DNA of 64,000 nt from Verrucomicrobiia bacterium (GCA_036405135.1 DASWYF010000010.1:163350-227349), one strand, 5' to 3'. Shown: positions 54,998 through 62,150, numbered from the stretch's first letter. Notes: generated by a model from the letters alone, not told the origin. Translations and numbers: made by a program.

Positions 54998-55128
54998 GGT
55001 AAGGACCGGTACCACCCGGTCCCTTGCGGAAAGTCTTTTGGAAAGGGGGGTGAAAATTCGCGAGCAGCTTATTATTTGAAGTGCAGCTTGCGGAAAGAGT
55101 TTGGGACCGGGTGGAACCGGTCCTTACC
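54998..55128. repeat. 131-bp MITE-like element with 26-bp inverted ends
   Basis: Left arm 54998-55023 (GGTAAGGACCGGTACCACCC then GGTCCC) and right arm 55103-55128 are inverted copies with 25 of 26 positions matching. The inside has two CTTGCGGAAAG-like units. No coding capacity. Sits 72 bp before the aminopeptidase start. Confidence 0.8.
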
Positions 55129-55162
55129 ATGCTGTAGAGAACAGGCGAGGGCGTCAGTCCGA

Positions 55163-55831
55163 CTATGGCTTGGCTTGTTTCGATTCCAGTTTGCGCAGGG
55201 TTTTCTCTTTCCGTTTCACTTCTTCGCGCAAGAGGGTTTCGGCGGACCAGCCTTGTTGTTGGGCGTAGGCGGCGAGATGGAAGAGGTGTTCAGCTAGCTC
55301 CTTCTTCGAGGGGGCTTTCTTGGTGCTGATTTTGGCGTCGAGGAGCTTGGCTTTACGGGCTTTCTTCACGAGCTTCTCGGCGCGTTGGAGGGCGGGGAGA
55401 TGTTTCGGGATGCCGTCGAGAGCAGAAGGGCGCTCGTGTTCGGTGCCGACTTTTTCAGCGCGCTTGATGGCTTCCCACTTGGTGAGGACGTCTTCGACGG
55501 AACTTACCTTGGTGTCGCCAAAGACGTGGGGGTGGCGGTTCACCAATTTGTCAGAGATGCGGTGGGCGATCTTATCGAAATCAAATGCGCCGCGTTCGTG
55601 GCCGAGTTGGCAGTGGAAGACGACTTGGAAGAGCATGTCGCCAAGTTCCTCGATCATCTCGGGTTCGTCGTTGGCTTCGATGGCGTCGATGAGTTCGTAA
55701 ACTTCCTCGATGGCGTGCTCGCGCAAGGTCATGTGGTCCTGCTCGCGGTCCCACGGGCAGCCATCGGGCGCGCGGAGGCGGGCGGCGATTTCAGTGAGGC
55801 GGTCGATGCCGGATTGTTTTTTGCGGGCCAT
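55163..55831 (-). CDS. mazG: MazG-type nucleoside triphosphate pyrophosphohydrolase
   Basis: 222 residues from ATG 55831 ([20 protein letters not shown]). Hydrolyses NTPs and dNTPs to monophosphates, cleaning damaged nucleotides; cytoplasmic. Motifs: [40 protein letters not shown] and [20 protein letters not shown] give the ExxE12-28ExxD metal site, then [20 protein letters not shown] then VFGD. The C-terminal half holds [19 protein letters not shown] in place of the complete second MazG repeat, so this is shorter than the 260-residue E. coli enzyme. Confidence 0.94.
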   Translation of the reverse strand: MARKKQSGIDRLTEIAARLRAPDGCPWDREQDHMTLREHAIEEVYELIDAIEANDEPEMIEELGDMLFQVVFHCQLGHERGAFDFDKIAHRISDKLVNRHPHVFGDTKVSSVEDVLTKWEAIKRAEKVGTEHERPSALDGIPKHLPALQRAEKLVKKARKAKLLDAKISTKKAPSKKELAEHLFHLAAYAQQQGWSAETLLREEVKRKEKTLRKLESKQAKP

Positions 55832-55860
55832 AAATATTTTAACGCTTTTAGCCTGACGTT

Positions 55861-55902
55861 CACCCCTCACCCCGGCCCTCTCCCCTCCGAGGGGCGAGGG
55901 AG
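55861..55902 (+). repeat. REP-like CACCCCTCACCCCGGCCCTC repeat
   Basis: 42 bp immediately upstream of mazG, nearly identical to 17417-17458 including the GGGGCGAGGG ending. Confidence 0.85.
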
Positions 55903-55965
55903 GTGGGGCGTTGTTGACGTTACCTTGATCTGCTTTGCAATCGGGTGATCAGTTGCTTCGGCGGC

Positions 55966-55991
55966 GGCGCGGTGGGACACCGCGCCCTACC
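55966..55991 (+). repeat. Palindromic ...CGCCCTACC repeat
   Basis: GGCGCGGTGGGACACCGCGC followed by CCTACC: 8-bp hairpin with GGGA-type loop. Relatives at 11030-11053 and 63695-63719 end in the same CGCCCTACC. Confidence 0.7.
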
Positions 55992-56008
55992 ATTGTAAAA
56001 TTACCACT

Positions 56009-57082
56009 CTATAAAATCACCAGGTTGTCGCGGTGGACGATCTCCACTCGTTTGGCTTCGCCGGCGCGGATGAAATCGGAGTCGTAGGCGGCGATGCCGC
56101 GGGCGAATTCGGTGCCGTCCTTGTCACAGATTTTCACGACTTCGCCAGCGCCGAAGTTGCCTTCGCAGCGGGCGATGCCAGGTTGCAAGAGGCTCTTGCC
56201 GGATTCGCGTAATGCTTTCTTTGCACCGTCATCCACCACCAAGGTGCCTTTGGGTTTGTGGAAGAAGGCGATCCAGCGTTTGCGGCTCTTGAGCTTGCGC
56301 GTGCTGGGGAGAAAGAGGGTGCCGACTTCTTCGTGCTTGATGATGCGGTCGAGGGAATCGCCGGTGAGGCCGGAGGCGATGATGAGCGGGATGCCGGAGC
56401 GCGTGGCGATCTTGGCGGCCTGCATCTTGGAGAGCATGCCACCGACGGCGGTGGTGCTGGTGGTGCCGCTGGCTTCACCTTCCGCTGATTCCACTTTTTC
56501 CACGGTGGACATGAGGCGGGCGCTGGGCTTGCCGAAATTTTCAATGACGCCATCTACCGTCGTGAGGATGACAAGCAGGTCGGCGGGCAAGAGCGCGGCG
56601 ACGAGGGCGGAGAGTTTGTCGTTATCGCCGAACTTCAGTTCGGTGAAGGAGACGGCGTCGTTCTCGTTGATGATGGGGACGACGTTGCGGTTGAGCAAAG
56701 TGACGAGCGTGTTGCGCGCGTTCAGGTTGCGTTCCTTGTGCTCCAGATCGGCGTGGGTGAGGAGGACTTGCGCGACGTGGATGCCGAAGGGGGCGAATAG
56801 GGACTCATACATCGCCATGAGGCGGGACTGGCCGACGGCGGCGCAGGCCTGTTGCTCGGAGACCTCAGTAGGGCGCTTGTCAAAGCCGAGCACGCCCATG
56901 CCTGCGCCGACGGCGCCGGAGGTGACGAGCACGACTTGTTTACCCGCCTTTTGCAACCGGGCCAGCTGGGCGACGAGCGCCTGCATGCGGTTAAAGTCGA
57001 GACGCTTCTGGGCATCGGTCAGCACGCCAGTGCCGACCTTGACCACGATCCGATCCATGTGCTTGAGCAATTCGCTCCGCAT
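56009..57082 (-). CDS. proB: Glutamate 5-kinase
   Basis: Phosphorylates glutamate as first step of proline synthesis; cytoplasmic. 357 residues, including the C-terminal PUA domain found in many bacteria (ARCEGNFGAGEVVKICDKDG, then EFARGIAAYDSDFI). Amino-acid-kinase motifs: DRIVVKVGTGVLTD (10-23), VTSGAVGAGMGVLGFDKRPT, QACAAVGQSRLMAMYESLFA, VPIINENDAVSFTELKFGDN then DKLSALVAALLPADLLVILT, and GTGGM-like TTAVGGMLSKMQAAKIATRS. No proA next to it. The upstream leader is free of recognisable control sites. Confidence 0.96.
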   Translation of the reverse strand: MRSELLKHMDRIVVKVGTGVLTDAQKRLDFNRMQALVAQLARLQKAGKQVVLVTSGAVGAGMGVLGFDKRPTEVSEQQACAAVGQSRLMAMYESLFAPFGIHVAQVLLTHADLEHKERNLNARNTLVTLLNRNVVPIINENDAVSFTELKFGDNDKLSALVAALLPADLLVILTTVDGVIENFGKPSARLMSTVEKVESAEGEASGTTSTTAVGGMLSKMQAAKIATRSGIPLIIASGLTGDSLDRIIKHEEVGTLFLPSTRKLKSRKRWIAFFHKPKGTLVVDDGAKKALRESGKSLLQPGIARCEGNFGAGEVVKICDKDGTEFARGIAAYDSDFIRAGEAKRVEIVHRDNLVIL

Positions 57083-57147
57083 AAAATTCAGGCGCAGAAC
57101 GTAGCGAGATGGACGGGAATGTCCAATGACGAAATGGGGGGAGATTT

Positions 57148-57212
57148 ACCACGGAGACACGGAGAGCGCGGAGTTTATAGCCACAGATTGAACACGGAAT
57201 CACGCGGATGAG
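57148..57212. repeat. Degenerate ACGGAGACACGGAG / CACAGATTGAACACGG repeats
   Basis: CCACGGAGACACGGAGAGCG then CCACAGATTGAACACGGAAT and CACGCGGATGAGG. Related to 60399 and 61768. Confidence 0.65.
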
Positions 57213-57280
57213 GGTGAGAGCATGAGGTGCAGGATTTGATTTGCGGGAAATTTAATTTGCATTCACTTCGATTGTGTTCA

Positions 57281-57304
57281 ATATTCAACCAGATGGTTGA
57301 ATAT
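57281..57304. promoter_or_regulatory. Operator palindrome over the ArsR start codon
   Basis: ATATTCAACC-AGAT-GGTTGAATAT, a perfect 10-bp inverted repeat. The ATG (57293) lies in the spacer, so a bound ArsR dimer would cover the start of its own gene. Confidence 0.75.
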
Positions 57305-57652
57305 AAATCCAAGTTGTTGGACCGGACTTTTGGGGCGCTTGCTGATCCGACGCGGCGGCGGCTTTTGGAGCAGCTGGCGGTGGGGGATGAGTGTGTGACG
57401 GATCTGGCGAAGGCGCATTCGATGTCGCTGGCGGCGGTGTCGAAGCATCTCATCGTGCTGGAGAAGGCGGGGCTGGTGAAGCGGCGGAAGCAGGGGCGGG
57501 TGCATTCGCTGAAGCTGGAGGCAAAGCCGATGCGGGAGGCGCAGGCGTGGATCGATCGTTACCGGAAGTTCTGGGAGGGGAACTTGGATCAGTTCGAGAA
57601 ATATTTGGAAACCTTACAAGCGAAAGAGAATAAAAATGTCATCGATAAATAA
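57293..57652 (+). CDS. ArsR-family transcriptional regulator
   Basis: 119 residues from ATG 57293 (MVEYKSKLLDRTFGALADPT). Winged HTH: ADPTRRRLLEQLAVGDECVT, then the recognition helix HSMSLAAVSKHLIVLEKAGL and wing KRRKQGRVHSLKLEAKPMRE. The metal-binding Cys box (ELCVCDL) of ArsR/SmtB is replaced by CVTDL with a single Cys, so it is not a typical metal sensor. It overlaps the SRPBCC gene by 17 bp, a common ArsR-SRPBCC pair. Autoregulation is likely from the palindrome over the start codon. Confidence 0.93.
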   Translation: MVEYKSKLLDRTFGALADPTRRRLLEQLAVGDECVTDLAKAHSMSLAAVSKHLIVLEKAGLVKRRKQGRVHSLKLEAKPMREAQAWIDRYRKFWEGNLDQFEKYLETLQAKENKNVIDK

Positions 57653-58130
57653 AGTGGAGAAGCCGGATAATGCGACGCTGATCATCACGCGTTTGCTGAA
57701 TGCACCGCAGGAGCTGGCGTTCCGGGCGTGGACGTCGCCAGAGCATATCCGGCAGTGGATGCGGCCGGAGCCGGGGATGATCGTGCCGTCGGCGAAAATG
57801 GATCTGCGGGTGGGCGGGAAATTGCGCATCCAGATGCAGGATCCGAAGGGGGAGTATTTTACGGCGGCGGGCGAGTTTCGTGAGGTGAAGGCGCCGGAGA
57901 AGCTGGTGTATACGTGGGATTGGGAGAAGGACGGGAGCGGCGATGATTTCGGTGAGGGAGAAGGGAAGGTGTCGCTGATCACGGTGGAGTTTTTGAAGCG
58001 GGGTGAGAAGCAGACGGAGTTTGTGATGACGCATACGCGGTTTGCCACGGTGGAGAGCCGGGACAGTCATGCGGGTGGATGGGGGCGCGCGGTGGATGTG
58101 CTGGCGGAGTATGTGGAGAAGGTGGGGTAA
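57636..58130 (+). CDS. SRPBCC (AHSA1-like) domain protein
   Basis: 164 residues. START/Bet v1-like fold for small hydrophobic ligands: ATLIITRLLNAPQELAFRAW, TSPEHIRQWMRPEPGM, KMDLRVGGKLRIQMQDPKGE, GEFREVKAPEKLVYTWDWEK and the C-terminal helix DSHAGGWGRAVDVLAEYVEK. This is the activator-of-Hsp90-ATPase homologue 1-like group that is usually coupled to an ArsR gene. Ligand unknown. Its start lies inside the ArsR gene, suggesting translational coupling. Confidence 0.92.
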   Translation: MSSINKVEKPDNATLIITRLLNAPQELAFRAWTSPEHIRQWMRPEPGMIVPSAKMDLRVGGKLRIQMQDPKGEYFTAAGEFREVKAPEKLVYTWDWEKDGSGDDFGEGEGKVSLITVEFLKRGEKQTEFVMTHTRFATVESRDSHAGGWGRAVDVLAEYVEKVG

Positions 58131-58157
58131 GTGTGGCAACGGCTGAGGGAATACGGG

Positions 58158-58198
58158 CACCCCTCACCCCGGCCCTCTCCCCTCCGAGGGGAGAGGGT
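58158..58198 (+). repeat. REP-like CACCCCTCACCCCGGCCCTC repeat
   Basis: Copy with GGGGAGAGGG ending, 28 bp after the SRPBCC stop. Confidence 0.85.
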
Positions 58199-58242
58199 GG
58201 TTAAGCACTTCGGCGTTTTCACGCATGCCGACAAATCGGTGC

Positions 58243-58342
58243 GTTTGCCTGGCGGGTGGTTGCTTGGTTCGGGTTGTTTGAGGCTGTGCGTGTCTGTTGG
58301 GAGACCCTCGACTGCCGGCAAGATGCCGGCAGCACGTTGCGG
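58243..58342 (+). repeat. About 100-bp direct repeat, copy 1
   Basis: Starts GCGTTTGCCTGGCGGGTGGT and ends in the palindrome ACTGCCGGCAAGATGCCGGC (from 58311) then AGCACGTTGCGG. Second copy at 59783-59883. Confidence 0.75.
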
Positions 58343-58423
58343 CGGCGTGTTTGGTCGAGTTGTTGTGAAATGAAATCGGCTGGGTCTGTTTTTACGGGGC
58401 CAGTCATAACTGAAAGGTGAATT

Positions 58424-59230
58424 ATGAGTGCAGTGATATTGGAAGCGCAGGAACATAGGGTGGTGTCGCAGAAGGAGTGGTTGGTGGCGCGGAGGGAGTT
58501 GCTGAACAAGGAGAAAGAGGCGACGCGGTTGCGGGATGAGTTGGCGGTGGCGCGACGCAAGCTGCCGTGGGTGGAGGTGGAGAAGGATTATGTTTTTGAT
58601 TCACCGAACGGCAAGGTGAAGCTGACGGATCTGTTCGCGGGGCGGAAGCAACTGATCGTTTATCATTTCATGTTCGGGCCGGACTGGCAGGAGGGGTGTC
58701 CGAGTTGTTCGTTTGTGTCGGATCATTTTGATGGGGCGCTGGCGCATCTGGAGGCGCGGGATGTCACGTTGGTGGCGGTGTCGCGAGCAGCGCTAGCGAA
58801 GATCGAGGCGTTCAAAGGGCGAATGGGCTGGCATTTCAAATGGGTGTCATCGAGCGGGAGTGAGTTCAATCATGACTTCCATGTGTCATTCACGGCGGCG
58901 GAACTGGCGACGGGGAAGGTGAATTATAATTACGTGATGCAGGAGTTTCCGAGTGCGGAGGGGCCGGGCATCAGCGTGTTCTTCAAGGATGCGAATGGGG
59001 ACATCTTTCACACGTATTCCACTTTTGGACGGGGTGTGGAGGATGCGATGAGCACGTATCGGATGCTGGATATGGTGCCGAAGGGGCGGGATGAGGGTGA
59101 TCTGGAGTTTCCGATGGCGTGGGTGCGGTATCATGATCGCTACGGCACGAATGAGTTTGCGGATGCGGACAAGCCGTATTGGCCGGAGACGGAATCCAAG
59201 TCGGCGTGTGGGTGTGCGAAGAAGGGGTGA
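58424..59230 (+). CDS. DUF899 family thioredoxin-fold protein
   Basis: 268 residues. N-terminal SQKEWLVARRELLNKEKEAT and LAVARRKLPWVEVEKDYVFD are the usual start of DUF899. The thioredoxin-like core has LIVYHFMFGPDWQEGCPSCS with two Cys spaced CPSC, then FVSDHFDGALAHLEARDVTL and SRAALAKIEAFKGRMGWHFK. The C-terminus DLEFPMAWVRYHDRYGTNEF and the tail SACGCAKKG are Cys-containing. Likely a peroxiredoxin- or disulfide-related cytoplasmic protein; activity not established. An ATG at 58424 is the clear start. Confidence 0.92.
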   Translation: MSAVILEAQEHRVVSQKEWLVARRELLNKEKEATRLRDELAVARRKLPWVEVEKDYVFDSPNGKVKLTDLFAGRKQLIVYHFMFGPDWQEGCPSCSFVSDHFDGALAHLEARDVTLVAVSRAALAKIEAFKGRMGWHFKWVSSSGSEFNHDFHVSFTAAELATGKVNYNYVMQEFPSAEGPGISVFFKDANGDIFHTYSTFGRGVEDAMSTYRMLDMVPKGRDEGDLEFPMAWVRYHDRYGTNEFADADKPYWPETESKSACGCAKKG

Positions 59231-59240
59231 GGGGGCCCGG

Positions 59241-59286
59241 CACCCCTCATCCTCAATCCTTCTCCCCTCCGAGGGGAGAAGGAAGA
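59241..59286 (+). repeat. REP-like repeat, diverged copy
   Basis: CACCCCTCATCCTCAATCCT then TCTCCCCTCCGAGGGGAGAA: the first half has diverged while the hairpin is kept and one pair is exchanged (TTCTCC/GGAGAA). Confidence 0.78.
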
Positions 59287-59336
59287 TGGGGCCTTTTTCA
59301 TCGCCGGTTTGATTGCGCATCCAAGCGCTGTTTAAA

Positions 59337-59636
59337 ATGACAAAAGCGAATTGCGGCTGCCAAACTACGATGCGCGTTGATGAAACGATTCATCCACGTG
59401 TGTCGAGGTGGCGGCGGGCAGGTGAGTTGGCGGGGTGGATCGTGCCGGGGGCGGTGCTAGCGTTGTTGCCGAAGTGTCCGGCGTGCGTGGTGGCGTATGT
59501 GGCGTTGGCGACGGGGATCGGGATATCGTTGCCGACGGCGGCGTATCTGCGGGTGGGGATGATGGTTTTGTGCGTGGGGGTGTTGGGGTTTGTTTTGGTG
59601 AGGTGCGTGAAAATATGGAGAATCAATCGCGTGTGA
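59337..59636 (+). CDS. Small membrane protein with CPxC motif
   Basis: 99 residues from ATG 59337 (MTKANCGCQTTMRVDETIHP). Two hydrophobic segments: AGWIVPGAVLALLPKCPACV then VAYVALATGIGIS, and LRVGMMVLCVGVLGFVLVRC. The PKCPACVVAY motif and the N-terminal CGC recall MerC-like or disulfide-carrying small membrane proteins, but the protein is too short for MerC. Metal or redox binding is possible. Upstream DUF899 protein also ends in a CGC motif. Confidence 0.68.
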   Translation: MTKANCGCQTTMRVDETIHPRVSRWRRAGELAGWIVPGAVLALLPKCPACVVAYVALATGIGISLPTAAYLRVGMMVLCVGVLGFVLVRCVKIWRINRV

Positions 59637-59782
59637 GTGAGTTGGCTAAGTTGTGAGGCAGTTTTGCTTATGGATGTTGCCTTCCTCACCCCGGCCTTCT
59701 CCGCCGAAGCTCGGCTTGCCTACAGGGGATAGGGGGAACATTTGGCGCCTGCTGGAGAGATTTGGAAGCTGCGGGTGGGCGA

Positions 59783-59883
59783 GTGCGTTTGCCTGGCGGA
59801 TGGTTGTTCGATTCTGATTATTTGAAATAGAGCGTGACTGGCGTGAGACCCTTTACTGCCGGCAAGATGCCGGCAGCACGTTG
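59783..59883 (+). repeat. About 100-bp direct repeat, copy 2
   Basis: Starts GCGTTTGCCTGGCGGATGGT, ends with the palindrome at 59855-59878. Aligns with 58243-58342 with scattered differences. Confidence 0.72.
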
Positions 59884-59930
59884 TTGGTGTGCTCGGCGTT
59901 GATGAAGATTTAACAATAAACTAAATATTT

Positions 59931-60356
59931 ATGAGCAAAATTGCGGTTCCTTTTTCAGGTGGGTGTGCGTGTGGGGCGGTGCGGTATGAGGCTTCGGCGG
60001 AGCCGGTGGTGATGTTGCATTGTCATTGCCGGGATTGCCAGAGATCGAGTGGAGGACCGTTCTCATCTTTTGTGGTGGTGCCGACGGAGGCGTTCAAGTT
60101 CACGAAGGGGGAGTTGAAATTTCATGCGTCGCCGAGTGAGGCGGGTGGGATGACGCGGCGCGGGTTTTGTACGGAGTGCGGTTCGCCGGTGATGGGGAAG
60201 CCGGACATGGTGCCGGGCATTGTGGCGATCCGGGCGGGGAGCATGGATGATCCGAGCGGGTTCAATCCGCAGATGGATGTGTGGGTGTCAGATGCGCTGG
60301 TGTGGGATAAGATGGATGCAAGTTTAGCTAGGTTCGGAAAATATCCGGTGATGTGA
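59931..60356 (+). CDS. GFA-family zinc protein (CENP-V/GFA domain)
   Basis: 141 residues. The GFA (glutathione-dependent formaldehyde-activating enzyme-like) fold with its Cys set: Cys12 and Cys14 (GGCACGAVRYE), Cys31, Cys33 and Cys36 (HCHCRDCQRSSGG), Cys80 and Cys83 (GFCTECGSP), holding two zinc ions. The C-terminal part is FNPQMDVWVSDALVWDKMDA. Many members have no proven glutathione activity, so no reaction is assigned. A second copy of its last 31 codons lies at 61895-61990. Confidence 0.93.
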   Translation: MSKIAVPFSGGCACGAVRYEASAEPVVMLHCHCRDCQRSSGGPFSSFVVVPTEAFKFTKGELKFHASPSEAGGMTRRGFCTECGSPVMGKPDMVPGIVAIRAGSMDDPSGFNPQMDVWVSDALVWDKMDASLARFGKYPVM

Positions 60357-60398
60357 GAAAAGGAGTTACAAGTTTTCAGCGGGGAAAGGGCGAAGTTT

Positions 60399-60432
60399 TA
60401 GCCATAGATTTAACACAGATCACACGGATAAA
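60399..60432. repeat. CATAGATTTAACACAGATCA dispersed repeat
   Basis: Followed by CACGGATAAATCG. Nearly the same as 61768-61802 (CACGGATTGAACACGGATCA then CACGGATAAATTACGGGG). Confidence 0.7.
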
Positions 60433-60462
60433 TCGTCGGGAAGATTTGAGGAGTGGTGAGCC

Positions 60463-61080
60463 TCATTTATAGGATGCTGAGCAGGATTTATGGTCGGCGT
60501 AGAGCAGGGCGAGGGAAAGCACGGTGCTGAAGGTCCAGAGGAGGGTGATCATGAGTTTGGCGGTGCGCCAGTCGCCAGCGATGTAGCCTTGCTCCATGTA
60601 GTCAGGGCCATAGACGAAGCGGGCGACGACACAGGCGGCAAGTTTGCAAGCGAAGATGAGAAATCCACCGAGTATGATGGAGGCATAGGGCCGCTGGGGG
60701 ATTCGACGCAGGATCCATGGAATGATACCGATAGCGGGGATGACGGAAAGGATGGCCATCAAGGAAAAGGGGAAATGTGTGGTAACTCCGGTGGCGAATC
60801 CGAATGCGATGAAGAGAACGGCGTTGGTCAATACGGCAATCAAAGCAGCTACGGTGCGGATGTGCCATGTGGTGATGTTGCTTGGCAGGCCGCAGGTGCG
60901 GTGGAATTCAGTCACGAGCCAGGCGTTCATGATGCCGAGGTAAAGGCAGGAAACATCTGTGGCTGCAGAGGTCACGAGTATGGGGATGGGTAAAAAGGTG
61001 GCGATGGCCCATGCGGGTATGAGGGCGCGAAGTTCGGTGGTGAGGGAGTGAGGGGAAGCAGAGGAGGTGATATGCGCCAT
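60463..61080 (-). CDS. Membrane protein of unknown function
   Basis: 205 residues with about five hydrophobic segments: WAIATFLPIPILVTSAATDV, VAALIAVLTNAVLFIAFGFA, HFPFSLMAILSVIPAIGIIP, YASIILGGFLIFACKLAACV and LMITLLWTFSTVLSLALLYA. No motif recognised. An inner-membrane location is expected. It lies alone between a GFA gene and a zinc-ribbon gene on the opposite strand to GFA. The GFA C-terminal duplication brackets this gene and the next. Confidence 0.68.
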   Translation of the reverse strand: MAHITSSASPHSLTTELRALIPAWAIATFLPIPILVTSAATDVSCLYLGIMNAWLVTEFHRTCGLPSNITTWHIRTVAALIAVLTNAVLFIAFGFATGVTTHFPFSLMAILSVIPAIGIIPWILRRIPQRPYASIILGGFLIFACKLAACVVARFVYGPDYMEQGYIAGDWRTAKLMITLLWTFSTVLSLALLYADHKSCSASYK

Positions 61081-61162
61081 GGGTTGTTTGTGATGGTTGT
61101 TTTGCTATCGTTAGCCCTGCCGACTGTCATTCGGCGACATCACCGCAGTCGCGGGACAGGCA

Positions 61163-61186
61163 GCAGGTTACCAACCTGCGCTACGA
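61163..61186 (+). repeat. Palindromic ...CTGCGCTACGA repeat, copy 1
   Basis: GCAGGTTACCAACCTGCGCT then ACGA: perfect 7-bp stem. Copy at 61865-61888 keeps TACCA and the CTGCGCTACGA end. Confidence 0.7.
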
Positions 61187-61726
61187 TCAGAGGCCGTGGT
61201 AATCAAGCATGACGCCGCAGCCGGTGCAGGCGTGGATGCGGTAGCGGCGTCCTTCATTACGGCGATGTTCCAAGTCTTTACTGCAGCTTTGGCAGCAGAG
61301 GTTGCCGAATATGTTTCTATGGAGCTTATCGCTGCCGCATTCGGGGCAGTGGGTTAGAATCCTTTCATCGAGAGAACAGTTGCAGGCCGGGCATTTCAGC
61401 GCGGGGGTGGCCCAGAGCAGGCCAATGCCGATGATGATGGAAATAACACATAGGATGCCCAAGGGGGTGAACCAGCTTTGGGGAACCGGTGCGCGATCTA
61501 GCAGGAGATGGGTGATACTATTTAACAGCAGTGCAGCTAAGAATGGGCCGCCGCCTCCGAGAAAGGCGATCGCGGCTTGCCGCTGGCGACGGCGGTAGAG
61601 TTCGGTTTGAGGGAGAAACATCTCCTGGAAACGGATGGTTTCCTGAGGGGTATACTTGGAGCCCGGTGTCTCAGGGATAGTGGCGAATCCACGGAGCGGT
61701 CGCGTAGTGGGAGGAGCCTTGGGCAT
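61187..61726 (-). CDS. Membrane protein with zinc-ribbon C-terminus
   Basis: 179 residues. Two hydrophobic segments (AAIAFLGGGGPFLAALLLNS and FTPLGILCVISIIIGIGLLW) precede a Cys-rich C-terminal half with four CxxC knuckles: CPACNCS, CPECGSD, CCQSCSK and CTGCG, enough for two zinc ribbons. The N-terminal about 55 residues are soluble (PGSKYTPQETIRFQEMFLPQ). Possibly a small membrane-linked zinc protein; function unknown. On the minus strand with the membrane gene below. Confidence 0.7.
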   Translation of the reverse strand: MPKAPPTTRPLRGFATIPETPGSKYTPQETIRFQEMFLPQTELYRRRQRQAAIAFLGGGGPFLAALLLNSITHLLLDRAPVPQSWFTPLGILCVISIIIGIGLLWATPALKCPACNCSLDERILTHCPECGSDKLHRNIFGNLCCQSCSKDLEHRRNEGRRYRIHACTGCGVMLDYHGL

Positions 61727-61767
61727 GGCAGTAAGCTAATCAGAAAAGGGAGGGTTCGTCAAATTGA

Positions 61768-61802
61768 GCCACGGATTGAACACGGATCACACGGATAAAT
61801 TA
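61768..61802. repeat. CACGGATTGAACACGGATCA dispersed repeat
   Basis: Same type as 57178 and 60399. Confidence 0.68.
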
Positions 61803-61864
61803 CGGGGAAGATTAGGGAGTTAGTGAATTGATTTATCGTTGCGGCATGCTGGATTGTGTGGCCT

Positions 61865-61888
61865 GCCGACTACCAGTCTGCGCTACGA
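61865..61888 (+). repeat. Palindromic ...CTGCGCTACGA repeat, copy 2
   Basis: GCCGACTACCAGTCTGCGCT then ACGA, ending 6 bp before the duplicated GFA fragment. Confidence 0.65.
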
Positions 61889-61894
61889 GTGAGT

Positions 61895-61990
61895 TTTAAT
61901 GCGCAGATGGATGTGTGGGTGTCAGATGCGCACGCGTGGGACAAGATGGATGTGGCGCTGGCGAAGTTTGAGAAATATCCCACGATGTGA
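61895..61990 (+). pseudogene. Duplicated 3' fragment of a GFA-family gene
   Basis: 96 bases reading FNAQMDVWVSDAHAWDKMDV then ALAKFEKYPTM and a stop. It matches the last 31 codons of the gene at 59931-60356 (FNPQMDVWVSDALVWDKMDA then SLARFGKYPVM). No start codon or upstream GFA sequence is present, so it is a remnant of a paralogue or a partial duplication. Confidence 0.88.
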
Positions 61991-62150
61991 ATGACCCATG
62001 ACGAAATCCGAATGACGAACTAAATCTCCAAACACCAGGGAAATGACAAGGGAAACATCGAACATCCAACATCGAGAGGGGAAAACGAATCAACCGAATG
62101 GGGTCAGCCGAATTTTGGTGGGAAGTATCTCGGGGCTGACGGTTTTATGG
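61991..62150. other. Intergenic repeats after GFA fragment
   Basis: ATGACGAAATCCGAATGACG tract (about 61998-62017) and AACATCGAACATCCAACATC tract (about 62053-62072). No gene seen. Confidence 0.6.

Noticed and set aside
54927..55130. N-terminal extension of the aminopeptidase gene to 55130
   Set aside because: The extra codons run through the inverted-repeat element, and the family starts at the internal Met.
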